30,596 bases of DNA from Phoronis australis (taxonomy: Eukaryota; Phoronida; Phoronidae): assembly GCA_002633005.1 (NCBI GenBank), contig NMRA01000226.1, positions 3,728 through 34,323 of the forward strand, in the 5' to 3' direction. Shown here piece after piece: positions 19,482 to 29,829 of the stretch (the stretch's first letter is position 1; every line of letters begins with the position of its first letter). The notes beneath the pieces are model-generated. The model made no database searches and had not been told where the DNA came from. It saw nothing but the letters and a program-made list of their open reading frames with translations. A program made the position numbers and the translations under genes.

Positions 19482-21379
19482 TTTTCAGTGCGCGAGAGTC
19501 GTGCCTAAGCGCTCGGGTTGTTTTTTCGACACAGTTATATATTACCTTGACACCATCGCCCGGTAACAGAATTTGCTGTTTTAACACGGAAAACATTGGA
19601 CGCTTACACAGTTGTTTAGAGTTTATTCACGTTATTACGTTTTTGACAATTGGAAAAGAATGTGTTATTCTTACGACAGAATATTAACTGTTCATATATT
19701 CTAAATACAAATGTCATTAACGTCTGGAAATTGATTTCATTGAAAGTTCCAAAAATGTGATTCACATTGTTGACATATAGTTATGCACTTAGACGAATAA
19801 TAATGTCCATCGCTTCGATAACTCTTCAGTTATTTCGAACAAAAATAATTGCCAAAATTGAAATTTTTCTGTTTTTCGAAGGCTGATTACTTCGCTACAA
19901 ATCACAGAAAATATACTAAATGTAGCTTGATGAATCTACACAAATCAAACCAAACTAAAATGAACTAGAGTTTTCTTAATCTTTAGTTTGTTGATCAATT
20001 TGAAAAACATAAAATTTTATTAGTCTGCCATATTGTATGCTTAATAAGTGACAAATTACCGTGTAGTGTTAACTAGACCACTCCCACGAACTTGGACGTT
20101 GTAAACGCACGAGCCTGCATGCAACGCTATACGTGGGGTGTAAGACTTATAACTGACGAGTTATGTCTTCGAAATGCTGGCGATAGTCCTCAGTGTAGAA
20201 TACGGACCGTTTGCGAAGTGTGTCCGCAGACCAGTGAATACCAAACATCGTTAGATGTAACGTCTTGTCTCAATGTAAATAGTTCTTCTCGCTAACTGCT
20301 TCTTTTCTATGGAAGCAGTGATGTTTATAATGTTTGCAAATGAAAACCGTTCAACTGCACTTTTTCAAAAAGTCTCCGACTATGTGTTTACCGTAGTGTC
20401 GCACTTTAGCGCCGGTCTCTCACCATTGTCAAAAAAGCGCCAGATGTCAAATATGCGAGGAGGACAGTCAGTAATTCAAGACGTAAAATGAATGAACAAC
20501 TCTGACCACAATTCACAACGTGTTTTACTGGATAGTCTAGGGCCTACTGCTAACTACATGTATATTAAGAACATAACGTGTAGAAATGGATGAATAGATG
20601 CGTTGCAAGCGAAGGAAACTGTATTTTATTCTGAATAGATTTTGGATAATTTTCCATGAGTTGTTGATTAATTTCACAAAAAAATCAACATCAACAAGTA
20701 AAACTTATATTCTCTAACGAACCTAAAAAATTACCTTCTTTCAGCGCTGCTTCTCGTGACGTATTTGGTGGGAGCAAAGCCACTGTCCTGAGTTAGCGTG
20801 CGGTCAAGTGGCGTCTTTCGATGTCATCACTGGTGCTTGGAATGTATGGATGTATATATACTATTTCGTTTATTGTACCACAAAAGTGCAGGCTTGTTCT
20901 AGCTTCTTGCCGGTTCTTTCGCCACTAAAAACTCTCCGAGAGTCGCAAAATGTCAAAGAAACAACATAATCATGTCAAGAAACATGATTAAATCACATAT
21001 ATATCCGACAGCCACCTGCCATCATCAGAGAAAAATGAGAATAAAAACCGCGAATATGTCACAGGCGTACAGAATTAAAAAACGTATGATGACAATCGTA
21101 CTCAACTCGCCTATGTAAGAGTTTAGAACAAGTCTGAAAATCTGAGGCATTTACTACTAGCTGCTTGAATGAAAATTTCATTTTAGTGTATGCTTTGTAT
21201 ATCATTGCTAAAAAAAAAATTTTCTTTCTCTCATACCCCTTTTAAGATGCCTTAATTAGGAACTGCATGGGATTGTTTTCTGAAAGTGTAAATGGGAACT
21301 AGCCAGTTGAGGATCTAGTTAGTAAGCTGCCATGTTGCTCCAGAAGTTTGTCTTTTTTGCATATACTTTTTCAATTGTT
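19482..21379. other. no gene recognised
   Basis: AT-rich sequence downstream of the channel stop, with only short unrelated frames. No clear poly(A) signal, repeats with identifiable ends or further channel exons were found by eye. Confidence 0.45.
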
Positions 21380-21844
21380 AAACTCCCTTCTCTGCAATTA
21401 TTTGTGTGCAAAGTGTATGGCCAGAACTGCCACAGTGTCAATGAAGCGATGTACATTTTTCGTGTTTCACCTTCGTCTGAGCAAAACTTTCCAATGACAC
21501 AGGAGTCATTTAAAATGCATCATAAAATTGGTGCAACTACCAAGCGAGGATCCACTGCTTGTCTCTGACTCTATTCATGGATGCTTCCTCACCACATGGC
21601 CATGATTGGAAAGTTGATGATGACACAGTATTCGTTGCTTGGTTGTCTCTAGAGTCACAACCGAGTAATGTCATCAAGTCAGTGGTATGCTCACGTAAAA
21701 GCGTGCTCCTGTTTTGTATCAAATCTGCCGTGCTCGGATCTGTGTAGCTGTTCTAACTGCGATAACGACATTGTTTTAGATAATAGTGATCATGGTGACG
21801 ACTTTGATGAAGTTTATAAACGCACGTGTATGAAAGAACCATAA
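21380..21844 (+). pseudogene. C-terminal fragment of a repetitive invertebrate gene with a Cys-rich tail
   Basis: Pieces of a known pattern can be followed across frames: LFVCKVYGQNCHSVNEA, then SPHGHDWKVDDDTVFVAWLS, and a cysteine-rich end LPCSDLCSCSNCDND, closing with TAA at 21842. From memory this matches the C-terminus of a multi-copy invertebrate family of unknown function, which ends in a CXC-like cluster (G/LPC..LC.C..C.N). Stops and at least two frameshifts (near 21565 and 21690) break it. Only the last third or so of a gene is present. No function can be assigned; it may be carried by a mobile element. Confidence 0.6.
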
Positions 21845-22199
21845 GTTTAAAGTAGTGTCAGCAAAAACTGAACTCAAGTAGATACCAACAGTACACAGAC
21901 ATTTTTAGAACTACGAAAATAACTTGAGTGAACTTTCAATAAACTTCTGACGGAAATTTGTCCAATTTTGGGAAACTATTTAACAGCAGTTTCTGAGTTA
22001 TATCGGCTGCTTGATTGAGTTAAATTTCAATGTAAGCATTTACATTACATCAGGTGTTTTGATATGAAGGTTTGGCACTACGAATATTACCTCATTGAAA
22101 ACTTTTCTGAACATAAATGCATTTAAACCCAGATTAAATGTTTTAGTTTTTCTTAAAATCTAATACAAAAGCGAGAAAAAGTCAATTTTTTCACTTTTT

Positions 22200-22480
22200 G
22201 GCAATAGGGGTACCTTAAACATGCTGTAACCCAAAAAAGAAAAACGGTCACGTGGAGAACTTTTGACACAGTGTGAAACAATGTTTTGGGTGCTAGAAAA
22301 TGGTTTCAAAATGTAGTTCGCGAATTTGTGCAACGGAAGTTGGTTTCTATGGCTGCTTCTTTTGATTACAGATGAAGGCCTATAGCTGGCCCGTAGGAAG
22401 GAGCAGTTCGGAGAAAAGTCCCCCGTTCTCTGTAGTCGAGTCGAAAAATGGCCCACCTTGCACCCCCCGGACTTCAACTT
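22200..22480. repeat. repeat fragment sharing a 23-bp block with 25,666-25,688
   Basis: Positions 22400-22422 are the exact reverse complement of 25666-25688, with weaker similarity on one side. Nothing else here is recognisable. It is likely one copy of an interspersed repeat, the other copy lying in opposite orientation about 3.2 kb away. Confidence 0.6.
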
Positions 22481-22933
22481 TTAAGTTCCATTTTTACAAA
22501 GCAACATATGTGTGAAAACCATAAAAAGGTGTTAACAAACCGAAAAAGTATCCCACGTGCGTTTTTATGTAAATTAGTGCCGCCATTACCGATTTTTCGT
22601 TATTTGATGATATCTCACTTTCTTATTCTTGTAAGTGAACAAATCAAGTGTCAAAACCCATATTTTGAGGGTCAAGCATTACGATGGAATAATTTTCTTC
22701 ACAATCAATTACATATAATTTGTATTATAGGGTTACTTACAATCAATACTACACTGAAAGTGTACATAAGCCAATATAAAGACTAAATGAGCAACTTTCA
22801 GTGTTTATATAATCAGCTCTTTAATGAGCCAAATTTCAACAAATGTTTTAAATATCTCAAGAAAAAAAACTTGGGGAAACGGGTTGCAGAAATATGGACA
22901 ATCATTAGGTGTTGATGTCACTGATTACATGTT

Positions 22934-24249
22934 CTAACACTCCATGTCACTTTCATTGCTTTCCGTGAAACTTTCATACAATTCTCCACATTCCTCTTCT
23001 GTTTCTACTTCACAAACATTGGTTAGCAAGAAATCAATCCCTAAGTTTGGTAAGATAGGACCACACGATCACACATCTTGTAAAACTCTTTCCTCAGTAT
23101 GCATCTACCCTTGTCCTTCGTCTTGACTGCTAATTGTGGGTTCGCAAGCACGCTGGTACAAGGTGATACGTTGGATGTGAGGTTTCAGTGCAGACTGGCA
23201 CGGGGGAAGTCGAGCAAGGTCAATCTTGGACTTGTGAGAATTTCATCTTCACCAATCATTTACGTAACATCTTGGCACGAGTAGCATCTTTCGATGACTC
23301 ACGACTCTGACCGTACAAGAGGCAGTTGAACTCAGTCTTCCAACTTACACCCCAATCAACGTCAGGTTGCCTGAATGCACGGTGAAATTTTGGATTCTTT
23401 TCTAGCTTTTTAAAGGGGGGTCAACCTTTCCTTTACGTTTAAACGCACTGGTGCAATCTTCTCCAGTGTATACATAAAATTCAAGTAGAGCTTCACAGTA
23501 GGTCTTTTCCCAAGGATTTTGCCATGTTGGAGAGATTCAGTAGTCGCCGATGATTTCCAGACTCTGTATCTAGACATACAGTTGACTTTATAGCGTACAG
23601 TGCACCAGCAGAATGACAAAGACACCAGTGTTAGGGATTCTGGACAACGTCGTTTCTGTACCCAAGTGAGGCAGCGTACTTGAGGTACAAAACAATTCTT
23701 AAGTCAGTCTCTTATTGGTTACTGTAGATATGTGGGATCTCCTGAGTATGAACATCAAATCACTTTTATTAATACATTATGACATCGCAAATTAATTAAA
23801 TGAGAAATATTCAGAAAGTTTTGTTCACAAAAAAAGATTATGGATGCCCGTCTACAATCAGAATGGCCATCTCGGTTTTCTCCAACCTGGAAACTGCCTT
23901 CTCACCACGCCAGACCTGCAGTAACAGTTGACAGAGTTGCTTTTTGTTGTCATCGTTTGCAAGAAAGATTTTGAAGTCAAACGGCTTTTGTGTAGCTCGT
24001 CCACACAAAATTGTTTTCTCTGAACTGCAAAATTACCACATGTTGGAGGGAGATTAGCTAACGCTTGGAGAAGTGCAAAACCATCTTGGATGAACAGAAC
24101 ATCCTGAGGATAATGAAAGTCTTCTAGCGAAATGTCGTTCAGAAGATAATGCAAAATGGAGGCTTTGTTGATTTTGGAAAAAATACCTGGTGTGCCAAGA
24201 CTAGAGAGCACAGGTGTCAGGCAATACTCCATGAGTTCTGGCATGTTCA
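22934..24249 (-). pseudogene. degenerate copy of a repetitive invertebrate gene family of unknown function
   Basis: Reading leftwards: MPELMEYCLTPVLSSLGTPG, then DVLFIQDGFALLQAL (to about 24020); FLANDDNKKQLCQLLLQVWR, then KAVSRLEKTEMAILIVDG (23985-23845); NTGVFVILLVH and EFYVYTGEDCTSAFKRKGKV, then LKKLEKNPKFHRAFRQ (23650-23345); FNCLLYGQSRESSKDATRAK (23320-23260); DLARLPPCQSALKPHIQR; and an acidic tail to TAG at 22936-22934. The order agrees with the family as I remember it. An acidic segment between the second and third parts seems missing. Frameshifts occur near 23990, 23560, 23390 and 23240. The DG.AL and later acid residues recall PIN/FEN-like nucleases, but that is speculation. Confidence 0.72.
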
Positions 24250-24271
24250 AATTTGGTCACCCAGTGTCTGG

Positions 24272-24279
24272 GATTTAAC
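24272..24279. repeat. left target-site duplication GATTTAAC
   Basis: GATTTAAC here is repeated exactly at 25099-25106, directly outside the inverted repeats of the 24280-25098 element. Eight bases is the length made by hAT and some other DNA transposases. Confidence 0.75.
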
Positions 24280-25098
24280 GGATTGTTCTAAAACCCCCTC
24301 AACCCCCACGACCCCCTCGACCCGCAACCCCTACGACCTGCGGCAATAGATGCATCAACGCTTTTTACATATTTCATAATCATTTTACGTCTCTGAGTGA
24401 CTTTCCCATAAGACTTACCTATGCAAGAATCAGATCTAGCTCTAGTCTGGTGGTTAAAACAGAAAGTGGCGTAAGAGCATGATCTGATATAGCCGATTGT
24501 GAGCGTGCTATTGTTGTCATGGAAATAGTTCCACGAGTGGCTACCAATTGCCTTGTACTACTTAACTTAGGGAGAGAGTACATGAGCGTGAATGCAGATA
24601 ATTTCTCATTTTCACTATTTGTTTTCTGATGTATACTCGTTTACAATATACTATATGAAATGTTGAGATACTTTTTAGTTCACATTTGGTTTTTGTTTTC
24701 AAACTATTTTTACTGAAGAAATTACATATTCGTGGGTTCTTTGCACTCTTCCAAAAAATTGAATCTGCCATACACTGAAGAGCAGACGATACTATTACAC
24801 TCTTCGACGAACGACATTTATAACGTTGGTAGGTCTTTGATTTGATAGCGTTGTTTTTTTCCTCTTTTGACTTTCAAACTTGCCGAATCGACTCTCTTAA
24901 TTGCAAAAAAAACAGAGAAAAGTCAGCCTTGGTCACGGCCAGACTCCATGGTCCTGTTAGACAGCGCTGGTTCTATGTTCAGATCGAATCGAGCTTGTTT
25001 AAACTGGGTCTAGGGAGTTGTGTGCCCTGGGTCGAAGAGGTCGTGGGTCGAGAGGATCGTCAGTAGGGTTTGGGTCGAGGGGGTTTTAGAACAATCCA
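24280..25098. mobile_element. non-autonomous foldback DNA transposon, about 820 bp
   Basis: The terminal inverted repeats are perfect over 20 bp (24281-24300 GATTGTTCTAAAACCCCCTC; complement at 25077-25096) and are bordered by 8-bp direct repeats (24272-24279 and 25099-25106). Just inside both ends the sequence consists of degenerate CGACCC/CAACCC hexamers (24301-24340 and, inverted, 25022-25076), so the arms continue as a subrepeat array of about 50 bp. The interior is AT-rich and non-coding. It lies right at the N-terminal end of the 22934-24249 pseudogene and may split it. Confidence 0.85.
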
Positions 25099-25106
25099 GA
25101 TTTAAC

Positions 25107-26340
25107 AAGCAGCGTCAATCTGGGACAGCTCTCAGATTGATACTGGGCAACAAAATGATATGTATTTTTGCTCTTTTCGAGGCACCCATAACGATTCACG
25201 AGTTTAACTTGACCTCAAAAAACGCTGAAATATTTGTTTAATTTGTTTATTATTGCGAGTATTTGGGTACACTCGTTCGACATGTACACGGTCACCCCAA
25301 TGGTAGCCTCGGCAGCAGTGTTTTCCACATGTGGGAATTCCTTACAAACAACTCAGAGTAACCATCTTCAAAAGAGATACTATTCTTGTGATAATATGGG
25401 AAACAGAAACATTATTTTATAACTAACCATCGGAAATAGTCCTTTTGGGTAATTAACAAACAGCGGTCTTTAAAATTCCTGACTCACATTCGACGGCGGT
25501 CAATCGTATTGTATTTTTTCACATTTTTGGTTGTTTGGGTCTAATGTTTTGTTACTGCTGTGTTGGGCATGCATGTTATGTGTTTTTTTTTGTTGGCGAA
25601 TTTCGAATCACAACTTCCCTCGTCAATACTTGGCAGTGTCGGATTTACGTGTATAGAGGGACAAAGGGACTTTTCTCCGAACTGCTCCACCGAGAGAGGG
25701 TCCCGTCTGAAATGGGACACCTTAATTATGAAAAGCTAAACATCATTAAGCTTGGAAAAAAGTGACAGTTCAATCCACCGTCGTGCGGTCAGACGACGGT
25801 GCAGGAAGTGACCTTCTTCAACATGAAAGTTGATTGCACGATTTCACAAAAAACAGGAAAATGGACGTAACCGAGTCAAACATTGGGTCCTCTATCCGTG
25901 AGCGTACCCTTAAGAATTTGCCAGTAGAAACATAAAAACTATTGCCAGTTGAGTGTCATCAATGGCCTCCTTCAAACGTGGGGCCCCCCTATGTGAAAAT
26001 GGCTATATTTTCAAAAATCAAGAAATGTGCAGCAATTGATGATATTTGTCAGGTCATCAAATTTTCTTAAGTGATATACAATTCGAGAAAAAAGCGACAG
26101 TTGTCTAAGTTATCCCTTGCCAGAGAGGGGCCTCTGGAAAAATATGGTTTTGCAGTCGCAAAATTGACTTACTGAATTTAAAAATCCAATAAATTAATAC
26201 AATCCGCAAAAGCTTAGATCTACAAATTTTTGTCGATTTTTCAAAATAACGTGCACGTTTCCAAGTGCATTTAGACGATCTGTGTTGCGAAAGCGTAGAC
26301 CCTAAAGACAATGTCCTGGGCAGGGTCCTCAAAAGGTAAA
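25107..26340. other. no gene seen; contains a repeat end near 25,634
   Basis: CAGTGTCGGATTTA at 25634 resembles the CAGTGGCGGATTTA ends seen elsewhere. It is followed by the 23-bp block shared with 22400-22422. Nothing else is recognisable; frames are short. Confidence 0.45.
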
Positions 26341-26346
26341 CCATGC

Positions 26347-26382
26347 ACTGATACAGAGTTGTTTTAACAACTCTGTATCAGT
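26347..26382. repeat. near-perfect palindrome with 17-bp arms
   Basis: ACTGATACAGAGTTGTT and AACAACTCTGTATCAGT are exact inverted repeats with a two-base loop. It would extrude readily as a cruciform. It has no coding context; it may be a foldback scar. Confidence 0.85.
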
Positions 26383-26469
26383 ACATTTAAAAATGTTCTT
26401 TTGAGTTTTCTCTCTTATCCGCATTTAGCAGTCTTTGTTTCCTCGACTCTCCCCGCCCCACGCGTATGT

Positions 26470-26549
26470 CGGTTGCCATGGTTTAACCCTGACGCCTGAA
26501 AATTTTTTTTGGGGGCCCGTGCCCCCCCCCCCTTCTTACGGCCCTGTAT
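26470..26549 (-). mobile_element. repeat end with CAGGGCCGTAAGAAGGGGGG
   Basis: On the minus strand CAGGGCCGTAAGAAGGGGGG leads into a G-rich run followed by A-rich sequence. Such ends are common on invertebrate DNA-transposon remnants. The opposite end was not found, so the limits are approximate. Confidence 0.35.
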
Positions 26550-26850
26550 AGGGCTGGATATTCTTGAGAAGCCAGGTTGATTACAACAGGAAGTAACAAT
26601 GCAAGAAAGCAGGAGTGGAAGCCCAGACTTACCACGGGTACGCAGCCATTCCACACAGCTCAAAAACTCTTATCACACACAAAACACTCTTACCATGGAA
26701 CAAAAATTCCAATCACAGATACACGGGCTCTGTTACTACGGATGAATAAACTGAACAATGTTAACTTTAAGATGCCCTTGTACTGTCACTTGGAAATTTT
26801 CCGTGGTGAGAGTCTCTCTGTGTAGGTGAGAGTTCTGGTTCCGCAGTCGT

Positions 26851-27016
26851 ATAGGCGGATCCAGGGGGCGGGGTCACGAGGGTTCGGACACCCCCTTCTC
26901 CCTTCATTTTGGCAATATCAAATCTAGAATTTACAAATTGTTTACTTGGACCCACCTTTTTCAAAAAATCCTTGATCCGACACACCCCTTTTAAAATGAT
27001 CCTGGATTCGCCCCTG
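26851..27016. mobile_element. short element with GGCGGATCCAGGGG / CCTGGATTCGCCCC ends
   Basis: The left end AGGCGGATCCAGGGG (26853) and the reverse complement of the right end, CAGGGGCGAATCCAGG (27016-27001), are related. The element is about 165 bp and non-coding. It belongs to the same group as 17058-17224. The target duplication is not clear. Confidence 0.6.
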
Positions 27017-27222
27017 GCAGTGAACGTGTTGTGAGCGTGATAAAAGTTTTTGCGCTGTGTGGTAGAAAGGGCCCGTGCGCTCGTGAAATGAGTGAACCTT
27101 GCCCCTCGGTAAGGCTCTGCAAATCGGCTTTAACTATACGCACATCCTTGGCTAGCGCGCCCTTTTGGCGGAACCTCTAATCTTTGTAAATAGAATACTC
27201 CCGCCACAGATTTATTAAGTTA

Positions 27223-27393
27223 TTGTGACAATTTGGGCCGCTGTGACAATTTCATTTGCCTGTACAGGCCCAAATCATCACACACAAAAGTTGTGACACT
27301 TTTGGCAAATTGTCACAATTTGGGCCTGCAGTCCTGACTCAAATTGTCACAATTCTTAAGTTGTGACAATTTGGCAGGTTGGGACAATTTGGG
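27223..27393. repeat. block of direct and inverted TGTGACAATTTGGGC repeats
   Basis: TTGTGACAATTTGGGCC (27223-27239), TGTGACAATTT (27242), CAAATTGTCACAA plus TTTGGGCC (27306-27326), and a perfect hairpin CAAATTGTCACAA / TTGTGACAATTTG (27340-27352 and 27361-27373) with an 8-base loop, then TTGGGACAATTTGGG (27379-27393). At least six units in both orientations lie within 170 bp. They sit directly beside the 3' end of the LINE fragment. Confidence 0.8.
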
Positions 27394-27481
27394 TCCCGTG
27401 CACAGTGGAAAGACTATGACGCCCTAAAACAGGCTGCAGAAATCGTTATGAACACTCTCTATAAAACTTACAATTGAGACA

Positions 27482-28056
27482 CTTCAAATCTCTGCGCCAT
27501 AGCCTAAAATTGGTAGAATCATACTATCAAACAGCTTTAAAAAAACTGACGGTGAAGAGCAATGTAGGCCTAATTTAGACAAACAAGCCTTTATCAAATT
27601 TAATGCCTGTACTGCAAGAACTTGGTTCAGCTTGAGACGACAAGAGAATGTAACACCCATAGACATCATGTATTAAGATGTCTATGGTAACACCCAAGTA
27701 TTTATAATGCGGTTTGGTTTCAATCAATTAATCGTCTGAGTACCATTTCTCGTGTGAACAGACGACACCACCAGGCTTGATAGCATTGACATTAGTTTTT
27801 CTAGATTCACTGATATGTCAGTTTATACAAAATTCTCCAAGCAAGTTAAGTTTTCGTTGCAGCTCAATTACAGTGTCTCCAAACAACACGAGATCATCCC
27901 CAAAAAATAGAAATGAATCTCACAATCAGCATTAACATAAATTCCTCTGCCACCACGCTCTCTTAATTCAGAGACTAAACCACGTAAAGAATAACCATGG
28001 GCTTAGAATGCATCCTTGCCTGACACCGGTTTTGCAACTAAAACATCGAGCAGTGT
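27482..28056 (-). pseudogene. LINE (non-LTR retrotransposon) reverse transcriptase fragment
   Basis: Minus-strand pieces in order: KTGVRQGCILSPWLF-like sequence near 28010, then ELRERGGRGIYVNAD, the catalytic box region GDDLVLFGDTVIELQRKL (about 27870), HYKYLGVT (about 27700), LAVQALNLIKACLSKLG (about 27600) and KLFDSMILPILGYGAEI (about 27490). The order finger, palm, YxDD-equivalent, thumb is that of LINE enzymes of the Jockey/CR1/I type. Stops and frameshifts, and a 37-bp insertion at the LGVT motif, disable it. The fragment is truncated on the right by the repeat starting at 28057. Confidence 0.82.
27650..27695. repeat. 28-bp palindromic insert between two GTAACACCC direct repeats inside the LINE
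   Basis: GTAACACCC occurs at 27650-27658 and 27687-27695. Between them CATAGACATC and GATGTCTATG (27658-27667, 27677-27686) form a hairpin. Minus-strand translation shows the LINE motif LGVT duplicated on both sides, so the insert and one repeat copy were added to the LINE after it arrived. Confidence 0.8.
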
Positions 28057-28180
28057 CAGTGGCGGATCTAGGTTTTCAGTAAGGGGGGGTTAGGATTCCC
28101 GCAAAGGTCGAATCCGAGGCGCCGAGCGGGGAGTGGGGGAGGTCGGGGGGAGGTCGGGGGGAGGGTAAACTCCCCTCCTG
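28057..28180. mobile_element. repeat end CAGTGGCGGATCTAGG with G-rich run
   Basis: CAGTGGCGGATCTAGG at 28057 is the same terminal motif as at 17058. It leads into a G-rich segment with AGGTCGGGGGG repeated (near 28139-28162). It abuts the LINE fragment exactly, so it probably truncates it. The other end was not found. Confidence 0.45.
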
Positions 28181-28808
28181 TGTAAGACAACTTTTTGTTT
28201 TTGTAGCCAAACAGTGAAATTTCCATGCATCCTGGTACGTTTCTGGCACTTAACATGTTCCTGGAGTTTTTCTTAAGATAAGTGAAAACCCTTCTCGATT
28301 TCGTCACATGAACTGTGCTCATAAGTTTCTTGAAACCATATTTGTGCACATCTGGGTATGAGTCACACCACCAGCAAAAATTTTTGTTGGAGCATCTGCT
28401 TACACACACCTTTTTAGCATACGAAAAAGTGTATACAGGGGTTTAGACAACTACCAAATATTTAAGAGCATAAGGAGCACCGACGGGGCATAAAAACTTG
28501 AATATCAGATGATCGCAAAAGCCTCAAGCTGTTTAAGAATGAAGACCTGTACTGTTAGTTCGATAATAAACATGTGTTCTGTCTCGTTACGAGAAAAACT
28601 GGCGAACGATGGGGCTCTCAGCTCATAGTCTATTATTAAAAGCGACAATAAACAATAAAGTATCACTTTGTTAATCTGAATCACGTTGACTACAATTGAA
28701 AAACGTCAAATGTATCAGGAAACAAATCATCTGAAAACAGTTTCACGAAACCGAAACACTATGTAAGCCTACACCGTGGTGAAAAGATATATAGGAGCAG
28801 TTCGCATA

Positions 28809-29072
28809 GGGACCAGATGTACACTGAGAGTACACAAAAACTCTGGCCTGGTCCGTCACGAGACCAAAAGTACAGCTGTGCTTATTATCCCTATAAAAAT
28901 ATTCGATCTGTCGCGGGACCAAACGGTACTGGCTGAGATAAATAGTTTTACAAAGCACACTTTAATAAAAAAACATCACAAGACTAGTTTGCCGAGGGAC
29001 CAGAAGTACACTGAAACTCGATATCTACACAAATCAAGCTGGCCTGGTCCGTTGCGAGACCTAAAGCGTACT
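28809..29072. repeat. five copies of a GGGACCARAAGTAC-like motif, partly as a diverged tandem duplication
   Basis: Copies lie near 28809, 28857, 28914, 28997 and 29055. The largest shared block is GGCCTGGTCCGTCACGAGAC (28845) against GGCCTGGTCCGTTGCGAGAC (29041), 19 of 21 bases matching with the next C. Start-to-start spacing of the two larger units is about 187-196 bp. Within units TGGTC and GACCA are inverted. The meaning is unknown; it is likely satellite-like or transposon-derived. Confidence 0.6.
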
Positions 29073-29459
29073 TTGCAAAAAAATTGAATTGAAAACTTCT
29101 CTCCAGACACTTTTTAATGCCCAGTGGTTGCTCATACGTGTATTTTATACATCTGGTCGTCAACTGCTGCGAGAGGTTGTCTAGGAAGGGTTTTCACACT
29201 GCTCTGTAGTACTCAGTGAAAGAAATAAGTATTGAGTACAGATTTAACTACGCACTACATGAAATAAGATTTTGGATATGAAGCAGATAGACTCAAGTGG
29301 AAATACAAACCAGAATCAGTTTCTGTGCGCTCGTAGACCCTCTGCTGTACTGGGTAAATTTGGCATGTCCAAAAATAATTTCTATTTCGTTTTCATTATA
29401 AACAAGCATAAAAAACCGACATTATTACAAACTGTGTATAATTATAACTTATTACCTGG

Positions 29460-29800
29460 GTATTTCTCCAGGAACGTTGGTCCTATCTTTCTGTTGTTTA
29501 GACTGCCGAGGAATCTGTTCATCGGATCCAATGGTTTGCTGCTCTTGGAACCATTCTACCCAGACATCTTCGACGTTTGTTCCCAACGCTTGCACTTCGT
29601 CAACTGCTGTGTCAAAGAGCCTGTACGCCTCTACAATGTCAGCATCTCGTTTCGCAGCTCAAATGGCACTAAGCCCCCTGAGGTTACCAAGTCCATTCAA
29701 AAGACCTACAGCATGCACAACTAAATTTCATCCGTTCATCATGGACTACTTCAAACCTTGGCGATGTACCCCAGGACCCATTTGCATCTCTTGCAATTTT
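29460..29800 (-). pseudogene. unrecognised decayed coding stretch on the minus strand
   Basis: One minus-strand frame reads with few stops: GLLNGLGNLRGLSAI, then AAKRDADIVEAYRLFDTAVD, EVQALGTNVEDVWVEWFQEQ and QTIGSDEQIPRQSKQQKDRT. The helical, acidic composition looks like real protein and not chance. In-frame stops after GLSAI and further upstream argue for a pseudogene. I cannot name the family; a mobile-element protein is likely given the surroundings. Confidence 0.4.
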
Positions 29801-29829
29801 CGAAATAAACGTCCCTGCCAGTGTCTGAA

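Noticed and set aside
27484-27669. Independent 61-residue gene
   Set aside because: It is the thumb region of the LINE reverse transcriptase fragment.
29272-29724. 150-codon plus-strand gene
   Set aside because: It is antisense to a more protein-like minus-strand frame and has no recognisable domain.
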